Shown: positions 52,151 through 61,068, counted from the stretch's first letter. The stretch is DNA of 64,000 bases from DASUBN01 sp964584665 (GCA_964584665.1 CAZPAO010000004.1:69382-133381); one strand, 5' to 3'. A program made the numbers and translations. Notes: a model not told the origin generated them from the letters alone.

Positions 52151-53458
52151 TCATCTACCTGCCATGCCACCCATCACCCGACCGGCGGCCGCGACGCTGG
52201 CATCGATGTCCGCATCGCTGTGGGCCGCGGACATGAAGCCCGCCTCGAAGGCCGAGGGGGCGAGGTATACCCCCTCCGCCAGCATGCCGTGGAAGAAGCG
52301 GCGGAAGGCCTCCACATCCGAGGCCATGACCTCGGCATAGTTGCCGACCTTGGGCGCTCGGGTGAAGAACAGGCCGAACATGCCGCAGACCTGGTTGTGC
52401 ACGAAAGGCACGCCGGCGTCGCGGGCGGCTGCGGCGAGGCCATGCATCAGTCGCTCGGTCTTGCGGGCCAGATCCGCATGGAATCCAGGGCGTTCCAGGA
52501 TGTCGAGCATGGCGAGGCCGGCGGCCATGGCCACCGGGTTCCCGGAGAGGGTGCCGGCCTGGTAGACCGGCCCGAGCGGAGCGAGCTTCTGCATCACCTC
52601 ACGCTTGCCGCCGAAGGCGCCCACCGGCATGCCGCCCCCGATGACCTTGCCGAGGGTGGTGAGGTCGGGGGTGATGCCATAGAGCGCCTGGGCGCCACCC
52701 GCGGCCACGCGGAAGCCGGTCATGACCTCGTCGAAGATCAGCAAGGCGCCGTGCTTGGTGCATTGCTCGCGCAACGCTTCCAGGAAGCCCGGAGCAGGCG
52801 GTATGCAGTTCATGTTGCCGGCGATGGGCTCCACGATCACGCAGGCGATGCCCGAGCCCTGGGCGGTGAAGAGCGTCTCCAGCGCGGCGACGTCGTTGTA
52901 GGGGAGCGTCAGGGTGAGGGCGGCGAGGGCAGCCGGCACACCGGGGGATGAGGGTACCCCTAGGGTCAGGGCACCGGAACCTGCTTTCACCAACAGGGAA
53001 TCACTATGGCCGTGGTAGCAGCCCTCGAACTTCACGATCTTGTCACGCCCGGTGTGGCCGCGCGCCAGGCGGATGGCGCTCATGGTGGCCTCGGTGCCGG
53101 AGCTGACCATGCGCACCAGCTCGATGGAGGGCATGAGCCGGCAGATGCGCTCGGCGAGGTGAGTCTCGGCTTGCGTCGGCGCGCCGAAGGAGAGGCCGTG
53201 CGCCGCGGCGCGGCGCACGGCCTCGATGACCTCCGGGTGCGCGTGCCCCGCGAGCATCGGGCCCCAGGAGCCCACGTAGTCGATGTAGCGGCGTCCGTCG
53301 CTGCCGTAGAGGTAGGCACCCTCGGCGCGGCTCACGAAGATGGGATCCCCGCCCACGCCCTTGAAGGCGCGTACCGGCGAGTTGACGCCTCCGGGGATGA
53401 CGCGCTGGGCGTCTTGGAACAGGCTGTCGGACAAGGCGCTGACCTCGGGGAATAACAC
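52151..53458 (-). CDS. hemL: Glutamate-1-semialdehyde 2,1-aminomutase
   Basis: A 435-residue PLP enzyme that makes 5-aminolevulinate for heme by the C5 pathway. Motifs are PGGVNSPVRAFKGVGGDPIFV at the N-terminus, MVSSGTEATMSAIRLARG, LLIFDEVMTGFR and the PLP-Lys segment LTTLGKVIGGGMPVGAFGG. Length is typical (about 427-435). In many gammaproteobacteria hemL adjoins thiE; here a kinase-phosphatase pair lies between them. The start at 53458 may be a few residues long, with an alternative in-frame start near SDSLFQDAQ. Confidence 0.96.
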   Translation of the reverse strand: MLFPEVSALSDSLFQDAQRVIPGGVNSPVRAFKGVGGDPIFVSRAEGAYLYGSDGRRYIDYVGSWGPMLAGHAHPEVIEAVRRAAAHGLSFGAPTQAETHLAERICRLMPSIELVRMVSSGTEATMSAIRLARGHTGRDKIVKFEGCYHGHSDSLLVKAGSGALTLGVPSSPGVPAALAALTLTLPYNDVAALETLFTAQGSGIACVIVEPIAGNMNCIPPAPGFLEALREQCTKHGALLIFDEVMTGFRVAAGGAQALYGITPDLTTLGKVIGGGMPVGAFGGKREVMQKLAPLGPVYQAGTLSGNPVAMAAGLAMLDILERPGFHADLARKTERLMHGLAAAARDAGVPFVHNQVCGMFGLFFTRAPKVGNYAEVMASDVEAFRRFFHGMLAEGVYLAPSAFEAGFMSAAHSDADIDASVAAAGRVMGGMAGR

Positions 53459-53619
53459 AGCGGCTGCGTATGTTACAGGAGCGGGTGTCGGCGGCGCGCC
53501 AGGAGAGGGCGGCTGCGCTTATAATGACATAATACCCATTCGGGCCTTCGCGACTCGCAAACCCTGCCCAGGACGGGCAGAATTGCAGTCGGAGGCGCAT
53601 TCCTCGCAGGGGACGTATC

Positions 53620-55698
53620 GTGCCGACACATGCCAGCGCCCTCGCGATTGGCCATCGACTTCAGGAATACATCATCGGTCGGCTGCTCGGTCACGGCGGC
53701 TTCGGCCTGACGTATCTCGCGCAGGACACCAACCTCAACTCGCTGGTCGCCATCAAGGAATTCCTGCCGCAGGAGTTCGCGGTGCGCAACGCGGACAACA
53801 GCGTGGTGCCGAAGTCCGAGTTCGATTCCGATTCCTACAGCTGGGGCCTGGAGCGGTTCAAGGAAGAGGCGCGTGCCCTGGCGCGCTTCAAGCATCCCAA
53901 CATCGTGCGCGTGTCACGCCTGCTGGAAGCCAACGGCACCGCCTACATGGTCATGGACTTCGAGCCGGGCCAGACGCTCAGCCAGTATCTGAAGCGCACT
54001 GGCCCGACCTTGGAAGAGGGCAAGCTGCTCGGCCTGTTCCTGCCGGTGCTGGACGGCCTCGAGGCCTTGCACCGCCTGCAGCTCGTGCACCGTGACATCA
54101 AGCCCAGCAACATCTACGTGCGTGCCTACGGCGGGCCCATGCTCATCGACTTCGGGGCGGTACGCCAGGCCATCGGCGCCCAGAGCCGCAGCCTCACCTC
54201 GCTGGTGACGCCGGGCTACGCGCCCATCGAGCAGTATTCCAGCGACGGCCGCCAGGGCGCATGGAGCGACCTCTACGCGGTGGGCGCGACGCTCTACTAC
54301 TGCATGTTCGGCCACGCACCGGCGGACGCCGCGCGCCGCAGCGCCGCCATCAGCGACGGCGCGGACGATCCCTACGCCACCGCCCACATCCGCGGCGCCG
54401 AGCAGTATTCCCGCGAGCTGCTGGCGGCCGTGGACTGGGCCTTGCAGTTCCGGGTGCGCGACCGGCCCCAGACGGCCCATGAGTTCCGTGAGCGCCTGCG
54501 CGAGTCACCGGTGCCGCCCCAGGTGATAGAGGTGCCGGAGAGCCTGCAGGAAGTGCCGGAGTTGCAGCACGGCGTGATGTCGGTGCCGACCTTGCCGGCT
54601 CAGAGCCGCACCGCGCGCCGCGACTTGCCGCCGGGCGGCCCCGAGGGCGCGACCGTGGTGTCATTCCCGACGGAACGCCATGACAGCCTGGCACCGCTCA
54701 TCGAAGGCACCCGTCACCCGGATGCCACAGAAGTGCTCCAGCGCCGCGGCCCCTCGCCCATGCAGCGCCTCAAGGCGCAGATGGCGGTATGGAAGCAGCA
54801 GTGGCATGTGGCCCTGGAGTCCGCTTCCCAGGAACCGAACACTCTCACGGGACGCGTGGCGCGCCAGCTCAAGGAGCCACGCGGCGTGCGCATCGCGCTC
54901 ACGGCGCTGGTGCTGTTGGTGCTGGGCTTGAGCATCCTGGTGTTCGCGCGCCGCAGCGGCGATGACGACTCCCGCTTCAAGGCGGCTTCCGCCGCCGGCA
55001 CTGCGGCCGCTTACCAGGAATACCTGCAGGACTGCAAAGGCTGCACCCACAAGGCAGAGGCCCAGGCGGCGCTGGACAAGCTGCAGCAGGCGGGCGCCGT
55101 GACGGCACTGGAAGACCAGTTCAAGGATCTCCTGGCGAAGCAGCAGCTCGCGCCGCCCGCCAAGCCCAACGCCACCGATGCCTTGCATGCCCTCGAGGCC
55201 GCCGCGGCGGACGATGCCTATATCCCCCAGGCCAAGGCGGCCCTGGCAGCGGCCCTGAAGAACCAGCATGCCCAGCCCGTCGCAGCGCCGAAGCCCATGG
55301 CGGCGAAGGCCGGCACCGGCAAGCCGGCCGCGAAGACGCCGCCGAAGCGCATCGCCAAGACCCAGTCCAAGCCCGCCAGCAAGCTCGTGCCCGCTGCTGC
55401 GCCGACCCAGCCTGTGGCGGTGGCGGCAGCGAACGAAGTGATGCCTAAGCTCCTGGGCAACCCGATACCGAAATATCCCTCCAGCGTGAAGGAGAAGGTC
55501 GCCGGCTGGGTAGACCTCGAGTTCAACGTCAACATCGATGGCAGCACCTCCAGCATCGAGGTGATGGACTCCTCCCCCAAGGGCGTGTTCGACGATGCCG
55601 CCCTGCACGCGATGCACGGCTGGGTGTTCTCGCCCTATACCCTGGACGGGGTGCGCCAGCGCAAGCGCATCCGCTACCGCGTCGAATTCAAGCCGTGA
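53620..55698 (+). CDS. Membrane Ser/Thr protein kinase with C-terminal TonB-like domain
   Basis: A 692-residue protein. The kinase domain (about 14-295) has GHGGFG at 24-29, catalytic K46 in AIKEF, HRDIKPSN with D159, DFG at 177-179 and GYAPIEQYS in the activation segment, all intact. A linker leads to one transmembrane helix (424-443), an Ala/Lys/Pro-rich periplasmic stretch, and at 607-692 a TonB C-terminal-like domain (PKYPSSVKEKVAGWVDLEFNV..GWVFSP). A TonB-type end on a Hanks kinase is unusual. The start is GTG at 53620. Its stop overlaps the PP2C start (GTGA), so the pair is coupled. Confidence 0.9.
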   Translation: MPTHASALAIGHRLQEYIIGRLLGHGGFGLTYLAQDTNLNSLVAIKEFLPQEFAVRNADNSVVPKSEFDSDSYSWGLERFKEEARALARFKHPNIVRVSRLLEANGTAYMVMDFEPGQTLSQYLKRTGPTLEEGKLLGLFLPVLDGLEALHRLQLVHRDIKPSNIYVRAYGGPMLIDFGAVRQAIGAQSRSLTSLVTPGYAPIEQYSSDGRQGAWSDLYAVGATLYYCMFGHAPADAARRSAAISDGADDPYATAHIRGAEQYSRELLAAVDWALQFRVRDRPQTAHEFRERLRESPVPPQVIEVPESLQEVPELQHGVMSVPTLPAQSRTARRDLPPGGPEGATVVSFPTERHDSLAPLIEGTRHPDATEVLQRRGPSPMQRLKAQMAVWKQQWHVALESASQEPNTLTGRVARQLKEPRGVRIALTALVLLVLGLSILVFARRSGDDDSRFKAASAAGTAAAYQEYLQDCKGCTHKAEAQAALDKLQQAGAVTALEDQFKDLLAKQQLAPPAKPNATDALHALEAAAADDAYIPQAKAALAAALKNQHAQPVAAPKPMAAKAGTGKPAAKTPPKRIAKTQSKPASKLVPAAAPTQPVAVAAANEVMPKLLGNPIPKYPSSVKEKVAGWVDLEFNVNIDGSTSSIEVMDSSPKGVFDDAALHAMHGWVFSPYTLDGVRQRKRIRYRVEFKP

Positions 55699-56501
55699 AC
55701 GCGGCCACGCCGCAGGACCTTCCTGAAGGCAGCGCCGCCGCTCTCCCCACCGTGACCTTGAGCGACGGGCGCAAGCTCCTCAGCGCCGCTTTCAGCGCCC
55801 GCGGCGCGCGCAGCTACAACGAAGATCGGCTCGGCGTGAGCGGCACCGGCCCCGTCTACTGGGCGCTGGCGGACGGGCTCGGGGGCCATCGCGGCGGCGC
55901 CCGCGCGGCGGAATTGGCGGTGGAGCTGGGGCTCGCTTCCCTGGAGCAGAGCGCCACGGCCAGCCTCGAGGAACGGCTGAAGCAGGCCATCAGCGCCGCC
56001 CATGCCCAGGTCCGTGCCCGCCAGAAGGCGGAGCCGGAGCACCATGCCATGCGCAGCACGCTGGTGCTGCTCGGCGTGAGCAACGATGACATCGCCTGGG
56101 CCCACACCGGCGACTCGCGCCTCTACCATTTCCGTGACGGCAAGCTCCTGTGGCGCACCCGTGACCACAGCGTGGTGCAACTGCTGGTGTCCGCCGGTGA
56201 GATCGCGGAAGCCGATGTCCCCAAGCACCCGGAGCGCTCGCGCCTCATAAGTTGCCTGGGAGGAGACAACTCCCTGCTCATCAGCAACCGCAGCGCCGGT
56301 GCGCCGCCGCGTCCGGGTGACGTGATGCTGCTGGCGAGCGATGGCCTGTGGGAGCACTTCGAGGGCTGGCAGCTGGAGGCGGTGGTGGCGCGCAGCAGCA
56401 CCCCCGAGAACCTCCTCTCGAACCTGGCGGCGCAGGTCGGGGAAGCCATGCATCCTTCGCAGGACAACTACACCGGCATCGCGGTGTACATCAGCGCTTG
56501 A
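55695..56501 (+). CDS. PP2C-family Ser/Thr protein phosphatase
   Basis: A 268-residue metal-dependent phosphatase. Metal-site motifs are SYNEDRLG (about 40-47), ALADGLGGHRGG with Asp near 59, TGDSRLYHFRDG and C-terminal QDNYTGIAVYIS. It is the likely antagonist of the kinase encoded directly upstream, with which it shares 4 nt at a GTGA overlap. The start is GTG. It lacks a membrane segment, so it acts in the cytosol on the kinase or its substrates. The last 11 nt overlap the convergent thiE gene. Confidence 0.92.
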   Translation: MNAATPQDLPEGSAAALPTVTLSDGRKLLSAAFSARGARSYNEDRLGVSGTGPVYWALADGLGGHRGGARAAELAVELGLASLEQSATASLEERLKQAISAAHAQVRARQKAEPEHHAMRSTLVLLGVSNDDIAWAHTGDSRLYHFRDGKLLWRTRDHSVVQLLVSAGEIAEADVPKHPERSRLISCLGGDNSLLISNRSAGAPPRPGDVMLLASDGLWEHFEGWQLEAVVARSSTPENLLSNLAAQVGEAMHPSQDNYTGIAVYISA

Positions 56502-57111
56502 ACAGGTCCGCGTAGCGGCGCGCTGCCGCGCCCACATCTTCTTCCGCGAATAGCCCCTTGATCACCGCCAGCATGTCCGCGCCGGCGGACAGGAGGGTCG
56601 CGCCGTTGCCCGGCGTGATGCCGCCGATGGCGCAGAGGGGGATATCGAGCTTCGATCGGGCAGCCTGGAGCAATTCCAGCGGCGCACGCACGGCGCCGGG
56701 TTTCGTACTCGAGGCGAAGAAGCTGCCGAAGGCCACGTAGTCGGCGCCATCCCGCGCCGCGGTCAGTGCGCGCTCGAGCGAGTCGTAGCAGGACACGCCG
56801 ATGATGGCCCGGGGTCCGAGCTGCACCCGTGCCGCGTCCACGCGACCGTCGTCCTTGCCGAGATGCACCCCATCGGCGCCGATGGCCGCCGCCAATGCCA
56901 CGTCGTCGTTGACGATGAGCGGCACGTCATGGCCGTGGCAGAGTTCCAGCAGGGCGCGGGCTTCGCTCTCCCGGCGCGCAGCATCGGTGGATTTCTCGCG
57001 GTATTGCACCAGGCGCGCACCACCGCGGATCGCAGCCTCTACATTCGCAAGCAGGGCGGGTGCCACCGCGCCATCGGTGATCGCATAGAGACCGCGCAGC
57101 CGCGCGCCCAT
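56491..57111 (-). CDS. thiE: Thiamine-phosphate synthase
   Basis: A 206-residue TIM-barrel enzyme joining HMP-pyrophosphate to the thiazole phosphate. Motifs are GLYAITDG, VQYREKSTDAARR, LIVNDDVALAAAIGADGVHLGKDD, YVAFGSFFASSTKP and AIGGITPGN, all characteristic of ThiE. ATG at 57111 shares one base with the thiD stop (TGATG), so the two are translated together. Earlier in-frame sequence lies in thiD and is rejected. Confidence 0.95.
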   Translation of the reverse strand: MGARLRGLYAITDGAVAPALLANVEAAIRGGARLVQYREKSTDAARRESEARALLELCHGHDVPLIVNDDVALAAAIGADGVHLGKDDGRVDAARVQLGPRAIIGVSCYDSLERALTAARDGADYVAFGSFFASSTKPGAVRAPLELLQAARSKLDIPLCAIGGITPGNGATLLSAGADMLAVIKGLFAEEDVGAAARRYADLFKR

Positions 57112-57893
57112 CAGGGCAGGCGCCGCGGGATGCGCTGGCCCCGGCCCGGCTGCCAGCCGCGCTGCAGGGCTTCCCAGGTGTAGTGCTGCGCATCTTTCAC
57201 CGCCGCACGCATGTCCATCCCCAGGGCGAGGCGAGCGGCGATGGCGGAGGCGAGGGTGCAACCTGAGCCGTGATAGTTGCCGGGCAGGCGCGGCCAGCTC
57301 TGCACCTCGTGCACGCCGCCGGGGCCGAAGAGATGGTTGTGGACTTCGGGGCTGTCCTCGTCCGCGCCCTTGATGAGCACGTAGCGCGCGCCGGTGGCAA
57401 GCAGCGCGGCGGCGCGCGCGGACACATCCATGGCATCGGGCGCGAGCTGGCGGCTTTCGGCGGCATTGGGGGTGATCAGCGTGGCGAGGGGGAAGAGTGC
57501 CTTGAGATAGATATCCAGGAGCGCATCTTCCGCGAGCCGGCCACCCCCGGAAGCAGCCAGCACCGGGTCCATCACCACGGGGATGTGCGGATGCTGCCCG
57601 AGCAGCGCCGCCACGGCGCGGCCCACGGCGGCGTCCGCCAGGAGCCCCAGCTTCACGGCAGCCACCGGCATATCCGCCAGCACGACGCGGGCCTGTTCCA
57701 CCACGAGGCCGGCATCCACCGCCTGCACGCGCAGCACGTCGCGGCTGTCCTGCACCGTGAGGGCGGCCACCACCGGCGCCGGGTGCGCGCCCGCGGCGCT
57801 CACCGCCTGGATATCCGCGTTGAGGCCGGCTCCCCCGGAAGGATCGTTGCCGGCGATGATGAGCACCACCGGGGGTATGTCCGTTTTACGCAT
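57111..57893 (-). CDS. thiD: Hydroxymethylpyrimidine/phosphomethylpyrimidine kinase
   Basis: A 260-residue ribokinase-family enzyme that phosphorylates HMP twice in thiamine synthesis. Motifs are IAGNDPSGGAGLNADIQAVSAAGAH, the segment VVMDPVLAASGGGRL, LITPNAAESRQL and the C-terminal anion hole GNYHGSGCTLASAIAARLA. It is co-transcribed with thiE. No TPP riboswitch is visible upstream in the 126 nt before the rubredoxin gene. Confidence 0.95.
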   Translation of the reverse strand: MRKTDIPPVVLIIAGNDPSGGAGLNADIQAVSAAGAHPAPVVAALTVQDSRDVLRVQAVDAGLVVEQARVVLADMPVAAVKLGLLADAAVGRAVAALLGQHPHIPVVMDPVLAASGGGRLAEDALLDIYLKALFPLATLITPNAAESRQLAPDAMDVSARAAALLATGARYVLIKGADEDSPEVHNHLFGPGGVHEVQSWPRLPGNYHGSGCTLASAIAARLALGMDMRAAVKDAQHYTWEALQRGWQPGRGQRIPRRLP

Positions 57894-58019
57894 GGGCGAA
57901 TTTTACCCCGGGCCGGTTTCGCTTCCGGCGCGGCCATGCGAAAATGCGTCTTTCGGCGGCTTCACTTTGGCCGCCTCCTCTGGGGCATGCGTTGACCGCC
58001 GCAAGGCGGATGGAAAGCC

Positions 58020-58184
58020 ATGAAAGCCTATATGTGCGTCATCTGCGGTTTCGTCTACGAGGAAGCCAAGGGCCATCCCGAGAGCGGCGTGGCGCCCGGC
58101 ACCAAGTGGGAAGACGTGCCGCTGGCCTGGCGTTGCCCGGATTGTGGAGCCGGCAAAGAAGACTTCGAGATGATCGAGATTTAA
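58020..58184 (+). CDS. Rubredoxin
   Basis: A 54-residue iron protein. The two iron-binding knuckles are CVICG (Cys 6 and 9) and CPDCG (Cys 39 and 42), at standard spacing, and the aromatic core residues YMC, FVYEE and W30 are present. It transfers single electrons, for example to alkane hydroxylases or rubredoxin reductases. The start ATG at 58020 is preceded by a small hairpin, CCGCC (57996-58000) and GGCGG (58005-58009) with a GCAA loop, and a GGAAAG ribosome binding site. It is divergent from thiD. Confidence 0.95.
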   Translation: MKAYMCVICGFVYEEAKGHPESGVAPGTKWEDVPLAWRCPDCGAGKEDFEMIEI

Positions 58185-58233
58185 AGATCTCGTCGGACTA
58201 AACGCTTCTATCCATCCCTGGCGCTATGACCAG

Positions 58234-58292
58234 CCCCGACATCCCTGGCGTGCCGTTCGCCGCATGCGGCGAACCCGCCTGCTCGGGGTTTT
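58234..58292 (+). terminator. Palindrome-containing terminator after rubredoxin
   Basis: A perfect 20-bp palindrome, GTTCGCCGCATGCGGCGAAC (58255-58274), is enclosed by CCCCGA (58234-58239) pairing with TCGGGG (58283-58288), followed by TTTT. The outer stem and T-run suggest termination of the rubredoxin transcript. The direct repeat ATCCCTGGCG occurs at 58214-58223 and 58241-58250. Confidence 0.6.
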
Positions 58293-58341
58293 CGCCTCAC
58301 CAGCCACCAAAATCTGCTCGTTCAAATAGATTTCTTTTTGG

Positions 58342-59208
58342 TCAGAGCTGCTCGACCTTAAACCCGTCTTTCTGGAAGCGCGCCAACAGGCCATCTGGTC
58401 CCACCAGATGCAGCGCCCCCACCACCACGAAATACTGCTTGCCGCTCGTCGCCAGGGATTCCAGCTTCGGCATCCAGTTCTGGTTGCGCTGCACCACCAC
58501 GCTCGTATAGATCTCGGGGTAGGGGCCGAACTCCTGGTGCAGCTCCTTCTCCAGGGCGCCCGTGTCGCCGCTGTGCCAGGCCGTCAGCAGGGCCTGCATG
58601 TCCTGGCTGAAACTGGTCGCATCGTCCAGGCTCTGCACCAGCATGTCCTCCTGGGCCTTCTCCGGCAGCTTCGCCAGCAATCCCAGCTGATACGAGGCGA
58701 GTTCCAGGCCGATCACAGGCTTGTGCAGGCCTTCCGCCTCGTCCGCGAAGTGTATGTCCACGCCGCTGGCTGAATCGAAACCGTCCTGCACCAGCTGGTT
58801 GTCCAGGAGCACGATGCTGGCGAGCCAGGGGCGCATGGGTTCCAGCATCTCCATGTCCACCTTCTGCTTCTCCGCCAGCGTGGTCACCCGGCGGTAGACG
58901 TCCGCCGGCAGCGCCGTCTTCAGGGACTGGCCCGCAGGGTAAGCGCCGAGCTTCATCATCTGCAGCTGGGCGCTCTCCGGGTCGAAGTGACTTAGGTCGA
59001 TCTCCTCCACCAGGCCGGCGGAGGAGCGGAACAGGGATTCCATCACGTCCGGGAGCGGATAGTCCGTGGGGCGCAGCACGTGCACCGAACCGGCCACGTA
59101 TAGCGTGTCGCCGCCCTTGCTGACCCGCCAAAGGTAATGCTTGCCGTCGGCCCGGGCGGCGCTGCAGCAGACGAGAAAGAGGAGAGCGAAGGCGATGATG
59201 CGTCGCAT
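58342..59208 (-). CDS. TraB/GumN family protein
   Basis: A 288-residue exported protein with signal peptide MRRIIAFALLFLVCCSAARA. The TraB/GumN pattern is clear: YLWRVSKGGDTLYVAGSVHVL at the N-terminus, LVEEIDLS and the C-terminal YFVVVGALHLVGPDGLLARFQ. The family resembles metalloproteases of the Tiki superfamily, with the conserved GS-x-H and GALH histidines as likely metal ligands. Its role is unknown. ATG at 59208 begins the signal peptide; it is divergent from an O-methyltransferase gene. Confidence 0.88.
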   Translation of the reverse strand: MRRIIAFALLFLVCCSAARADGKHYLWRVSKGGDTLYVAGSVHVLRPTDYPLPDVMESLFRSSAGLVEEIDLSHFDPESAQLQMMKLGAYPAGQSLKTALPADVYRRVTTLAEKQKVDMEMLEPMRPWLASIVLLDNQLVQDGFDSASGVDIHFADEAEGLHKPVIGLELASYQLGLLAKLPEKAQEDMLVQSLDDATSFSQDMQALLTAWHSGDTGALEKELHQEFGPYPEIYTSVVVQRNQNWMPKLESLATSGKQYFVVVGALHLVGPDGLLARFQKDGFKVEQL

Positions 59209-59252
59209 GGGGGCTCCGGCGTTAGAATGCGGCTCTCACCGAGGGAACGCGC

Positions 59253-59915
59253 ATGTCCAATCGTACCATCACCATGACCGATGCTCTCTACGGTTATCTG
59301 CTGGAAACATCCCTGCGGGAGGCGCCGCTCCTGAAGCGCCTGCGGGACGAGACCGCCGCGCATCCTCGTGGCGGCATGCAGATATCCCCCGAACAAGGGC
59401 AGTTCATGCAACTCCTCACCAAGCTCACGGACGCGCGGCGCTGCATCGAGGTGGGGGTATTCACGGGTTACAGCAGCCTGGCGGTGGCACTGGCCCTGCC
59501 GGCCGACGGGCGCATCCTCGCCTGCGACGTGAGCGAGGAGTTCACGTCCGTGGCGCGCCGCTACTGGAAGGAAGCCGGAGTCGCCGGGAAGATCGAGTTG
59601 GTGCTGGCACCTGCTACCGAGACCCTGGATGCGCGGTTGAAGGCGGGCGAGGCGGGCGCCTATGACCTGGCCTTCATCGACGCCGACAAGGCCAACTACG
59701 CCCAGTATTACGAGCGGCTATTGAAGCTGCTGCGCCCCGGCGGCCTGGTGCTGGTGGACAACGTGCTGTGGAGTGGCACCGTCATCGATTCCGAGGATCA
59801 GGACGAGGACACCGTGGCGATACGCGCCTTCAACAGGCTATTGCACCAGGACGAGCGCGTGGACCTATCCATGCTGCCGATAGGCGATGGCTTGACGCTG
59901 GCTCGCAAGCGTTAG
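59253..59915 (+). CDS. SAM-dependent O-methyltransferase (caffeoyl-CoA type)
   Basis: A 220-residue class I methyltransferase of the COMT-like family 3. SAM-site motifs are CIEVGVFTGYSSLAVALALP, ILACDVSEEF and YDLAFIDADKANYAQYYERLLKLLRPGGLVLVDNVLW, with metal-binding Asp in FIDAD and DNVLW. Typical substrates are catechols, but bacterial members are broad. The start at 59253 begins MSNRTITMTDALYGYLLE, matching the family. The last 4 nt overlap the convergent cysteine synthase gene. Confidence 0.9.
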   Translation: MSNRTITMTDALYGYLLETSLREAPLLKRLRDETAAHPRGGMQISPEQGQFMQLLTKLTDARRCIEVGVFTGYSSLAVALALPADGRILACDVSEEFTSVARRYWKEAGVAGKIELVLAPATETLDARLKAGEAGAYDLAFIDADKANYAQYYERLLKLLRPGGLVLVDNVLWSGTVIDSEDQDEDTVAIRAFNRLLHQDERVDLSMLPIGDGLTLARKR

Positions 59916-60868
59916 CCCTGCTTCGCCAGCCACTCGTCGTCTGATCCCTCGATGACATTCTCAAAGAGTATGGTCGAGAGATAACGCTCCGCTGTGTCGG
60001 GAAGCATGGCCAGCAACACCGAGCCCTTGGGCGCGGTCTCCGCGGCCTTTAGGGCCGCTGCCACGGTGGCGCCGGATGAGATGCCCACCAAGAGGCCTTC
60101 TTCCTTGGCCAGACGCTGGGCCGTGTCCCGCGCCAGCAGGTCTTCCACCGGCAGGATCTCATCCACCACGTCCTTGTTCAGCACCGCCGGCACGAAGTCC
60201 GGGGTCCAGCCCTGGATCTTGTGGGGGACGAAGGGTTTGCCGCTCAAGAGCGCGGCGCCCGCCGGTTCCGAGGCGATGACCTTGATGCCGGGGCGCGCGA
60301 GCTTCAGCATCTCGCCGACGCCGGTGAGGGTGCCGCCGGTGCCCCAGCCGGTGACGAAGTAATCCAGTTTGCGGCCGGCGAAGTCCTGCAGGATCTCGGA
60401 CGCGGTGGTGGCGCGGTGATAGGCCGGGTTGGCCTGGTTCTCGAACTGGCGGGCCAGGAACCAACCGTGTTTCTTGGCCAGATCCTCCGCCCGCTTCACC
60501 ATGCCGCTGCCGCGTTCCGCCGCCGGGGTGAGGATCACCCTGGCGCCGAAGGCGCGCATGAGCTTGCGGCGTTCGATGGAGAAACTGTCCGCCATCACCG
60601 CCACGAAGGGATAACCCTTGGCCGCGCAGACCATGGCGAGCGCGATGCCGGTGTTGCCGGAGGTGGCCTCGATCACGGTCTGGCCGGGCTTCAGGGTGCC
60701 GCGCTGTTCCGCATCCAGGATGATGGCCAGTGCGAGCCGGTCCTTGACCGAGGAAGCGGGGTTGAAAGCTTCGACCTTCGCGTACATCTCCACGTGTTTG
60801 GGGGCGAGGCGGTTGAGGCGCACGATGGGCGTGCGGCCGACGGTGCCTAAGATGCTGTCATGGATCAT
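59912..60868 (-). CDS. Cysteine synthase (O-acetylserine sulfhydrylase)
   Basis: A 318-residue PLP enzyme. It has the PLP-Lys in NPASSVKDRLALAI, the substrate loop EATSGNTGIALAMVCAAKGYP, the phosphate-binding GTGGTLTG and the late GISSGATVAAALKAA. This is CysK/CysM-type; length and motif details favour CysK (A-type). The start at 60868 overlaps the stop of a small upstream reading frame by 4 nt (ATGA). Confidence 0.92.
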   Translation of the reverse strand: MIHDSILGTVGRTPIVRLNRLAPKHVEMYAKVEAFNPASSVKDRLALAIILDAEQRGTLKPGQTVIEATSGNTGIALAMVCAAKGYPFVAVMADSFSIERRKLMRAFGARVILTPAAERGSGMVKRAEDLAKKHGWFLARQFENQANPAYHRATTASEILQDFAGRKLDYFVTGWGTGGTLTGVGEMLKLARPGIKVIASEPAGAALLSGKPFVPHKIQGWTPDFVPAVLNKDVVDEILPVEDLLARDTAQRLAKEEGLLVGISSGATVAAALKAAETAPKGSVLLAMLPDTAERYLSTILFENVIEGSDDEWLAKQG

Positions 60869-61068
60869 GGTGTTTCACTCCAGAAGGGTAGCGGGCGTGG
60901 GGGCGGCTCGGTGAAGCCGTACCAGGGCATGAGGAAGCGGCCGCGCCGTACATCGGCACGGGCCATGCGTCCTGCGAGAATCCAGACGTGGAACCATGTG
61001 GAGACTCCTGGCTGATGCCCCAGGGCGGTCCACAGTCGCGTGCGGGCCGCTGCATCGACGATGTCCAA
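60865..61068 (-). CDS. Possible small protein translationally coupled to cysteine synthase
   Basis: A 67-residue reading frame starting TTG (61068) whose TGA overlaps the cysteine synthase ATG by 4 nt, the same ATGA arrangement seen across the window. The translation (MDIVDAAARTRLWTALG..FHVWILAG..FLMPWYGF) has plausible composition and about 65% GC at third positions. No family is recognised, the ribosome binding site is weak and the start is uncertain. It lies in the 411-nt gap 60869-61279, otherwise empty except for an inverted repeat, CGGCGGA (61099-61105) with TCCGCCG (61114-61120). Confidence 0.4.
   Translation of the reverse strand: MDIVDAAARTRLWTALGHQPGVSTWFHVWILAGRMARADVRRGRFLMPWYGFTEPPPRPLPFWSETP

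Noticed and set aside
58226..58510. A 94-codon frame spanning the rubredoxin terminator region
   Set aside because: It crosses a palindrome and T-run and then runs antisense to the TraB/GumN gene; composition is not protein-like.
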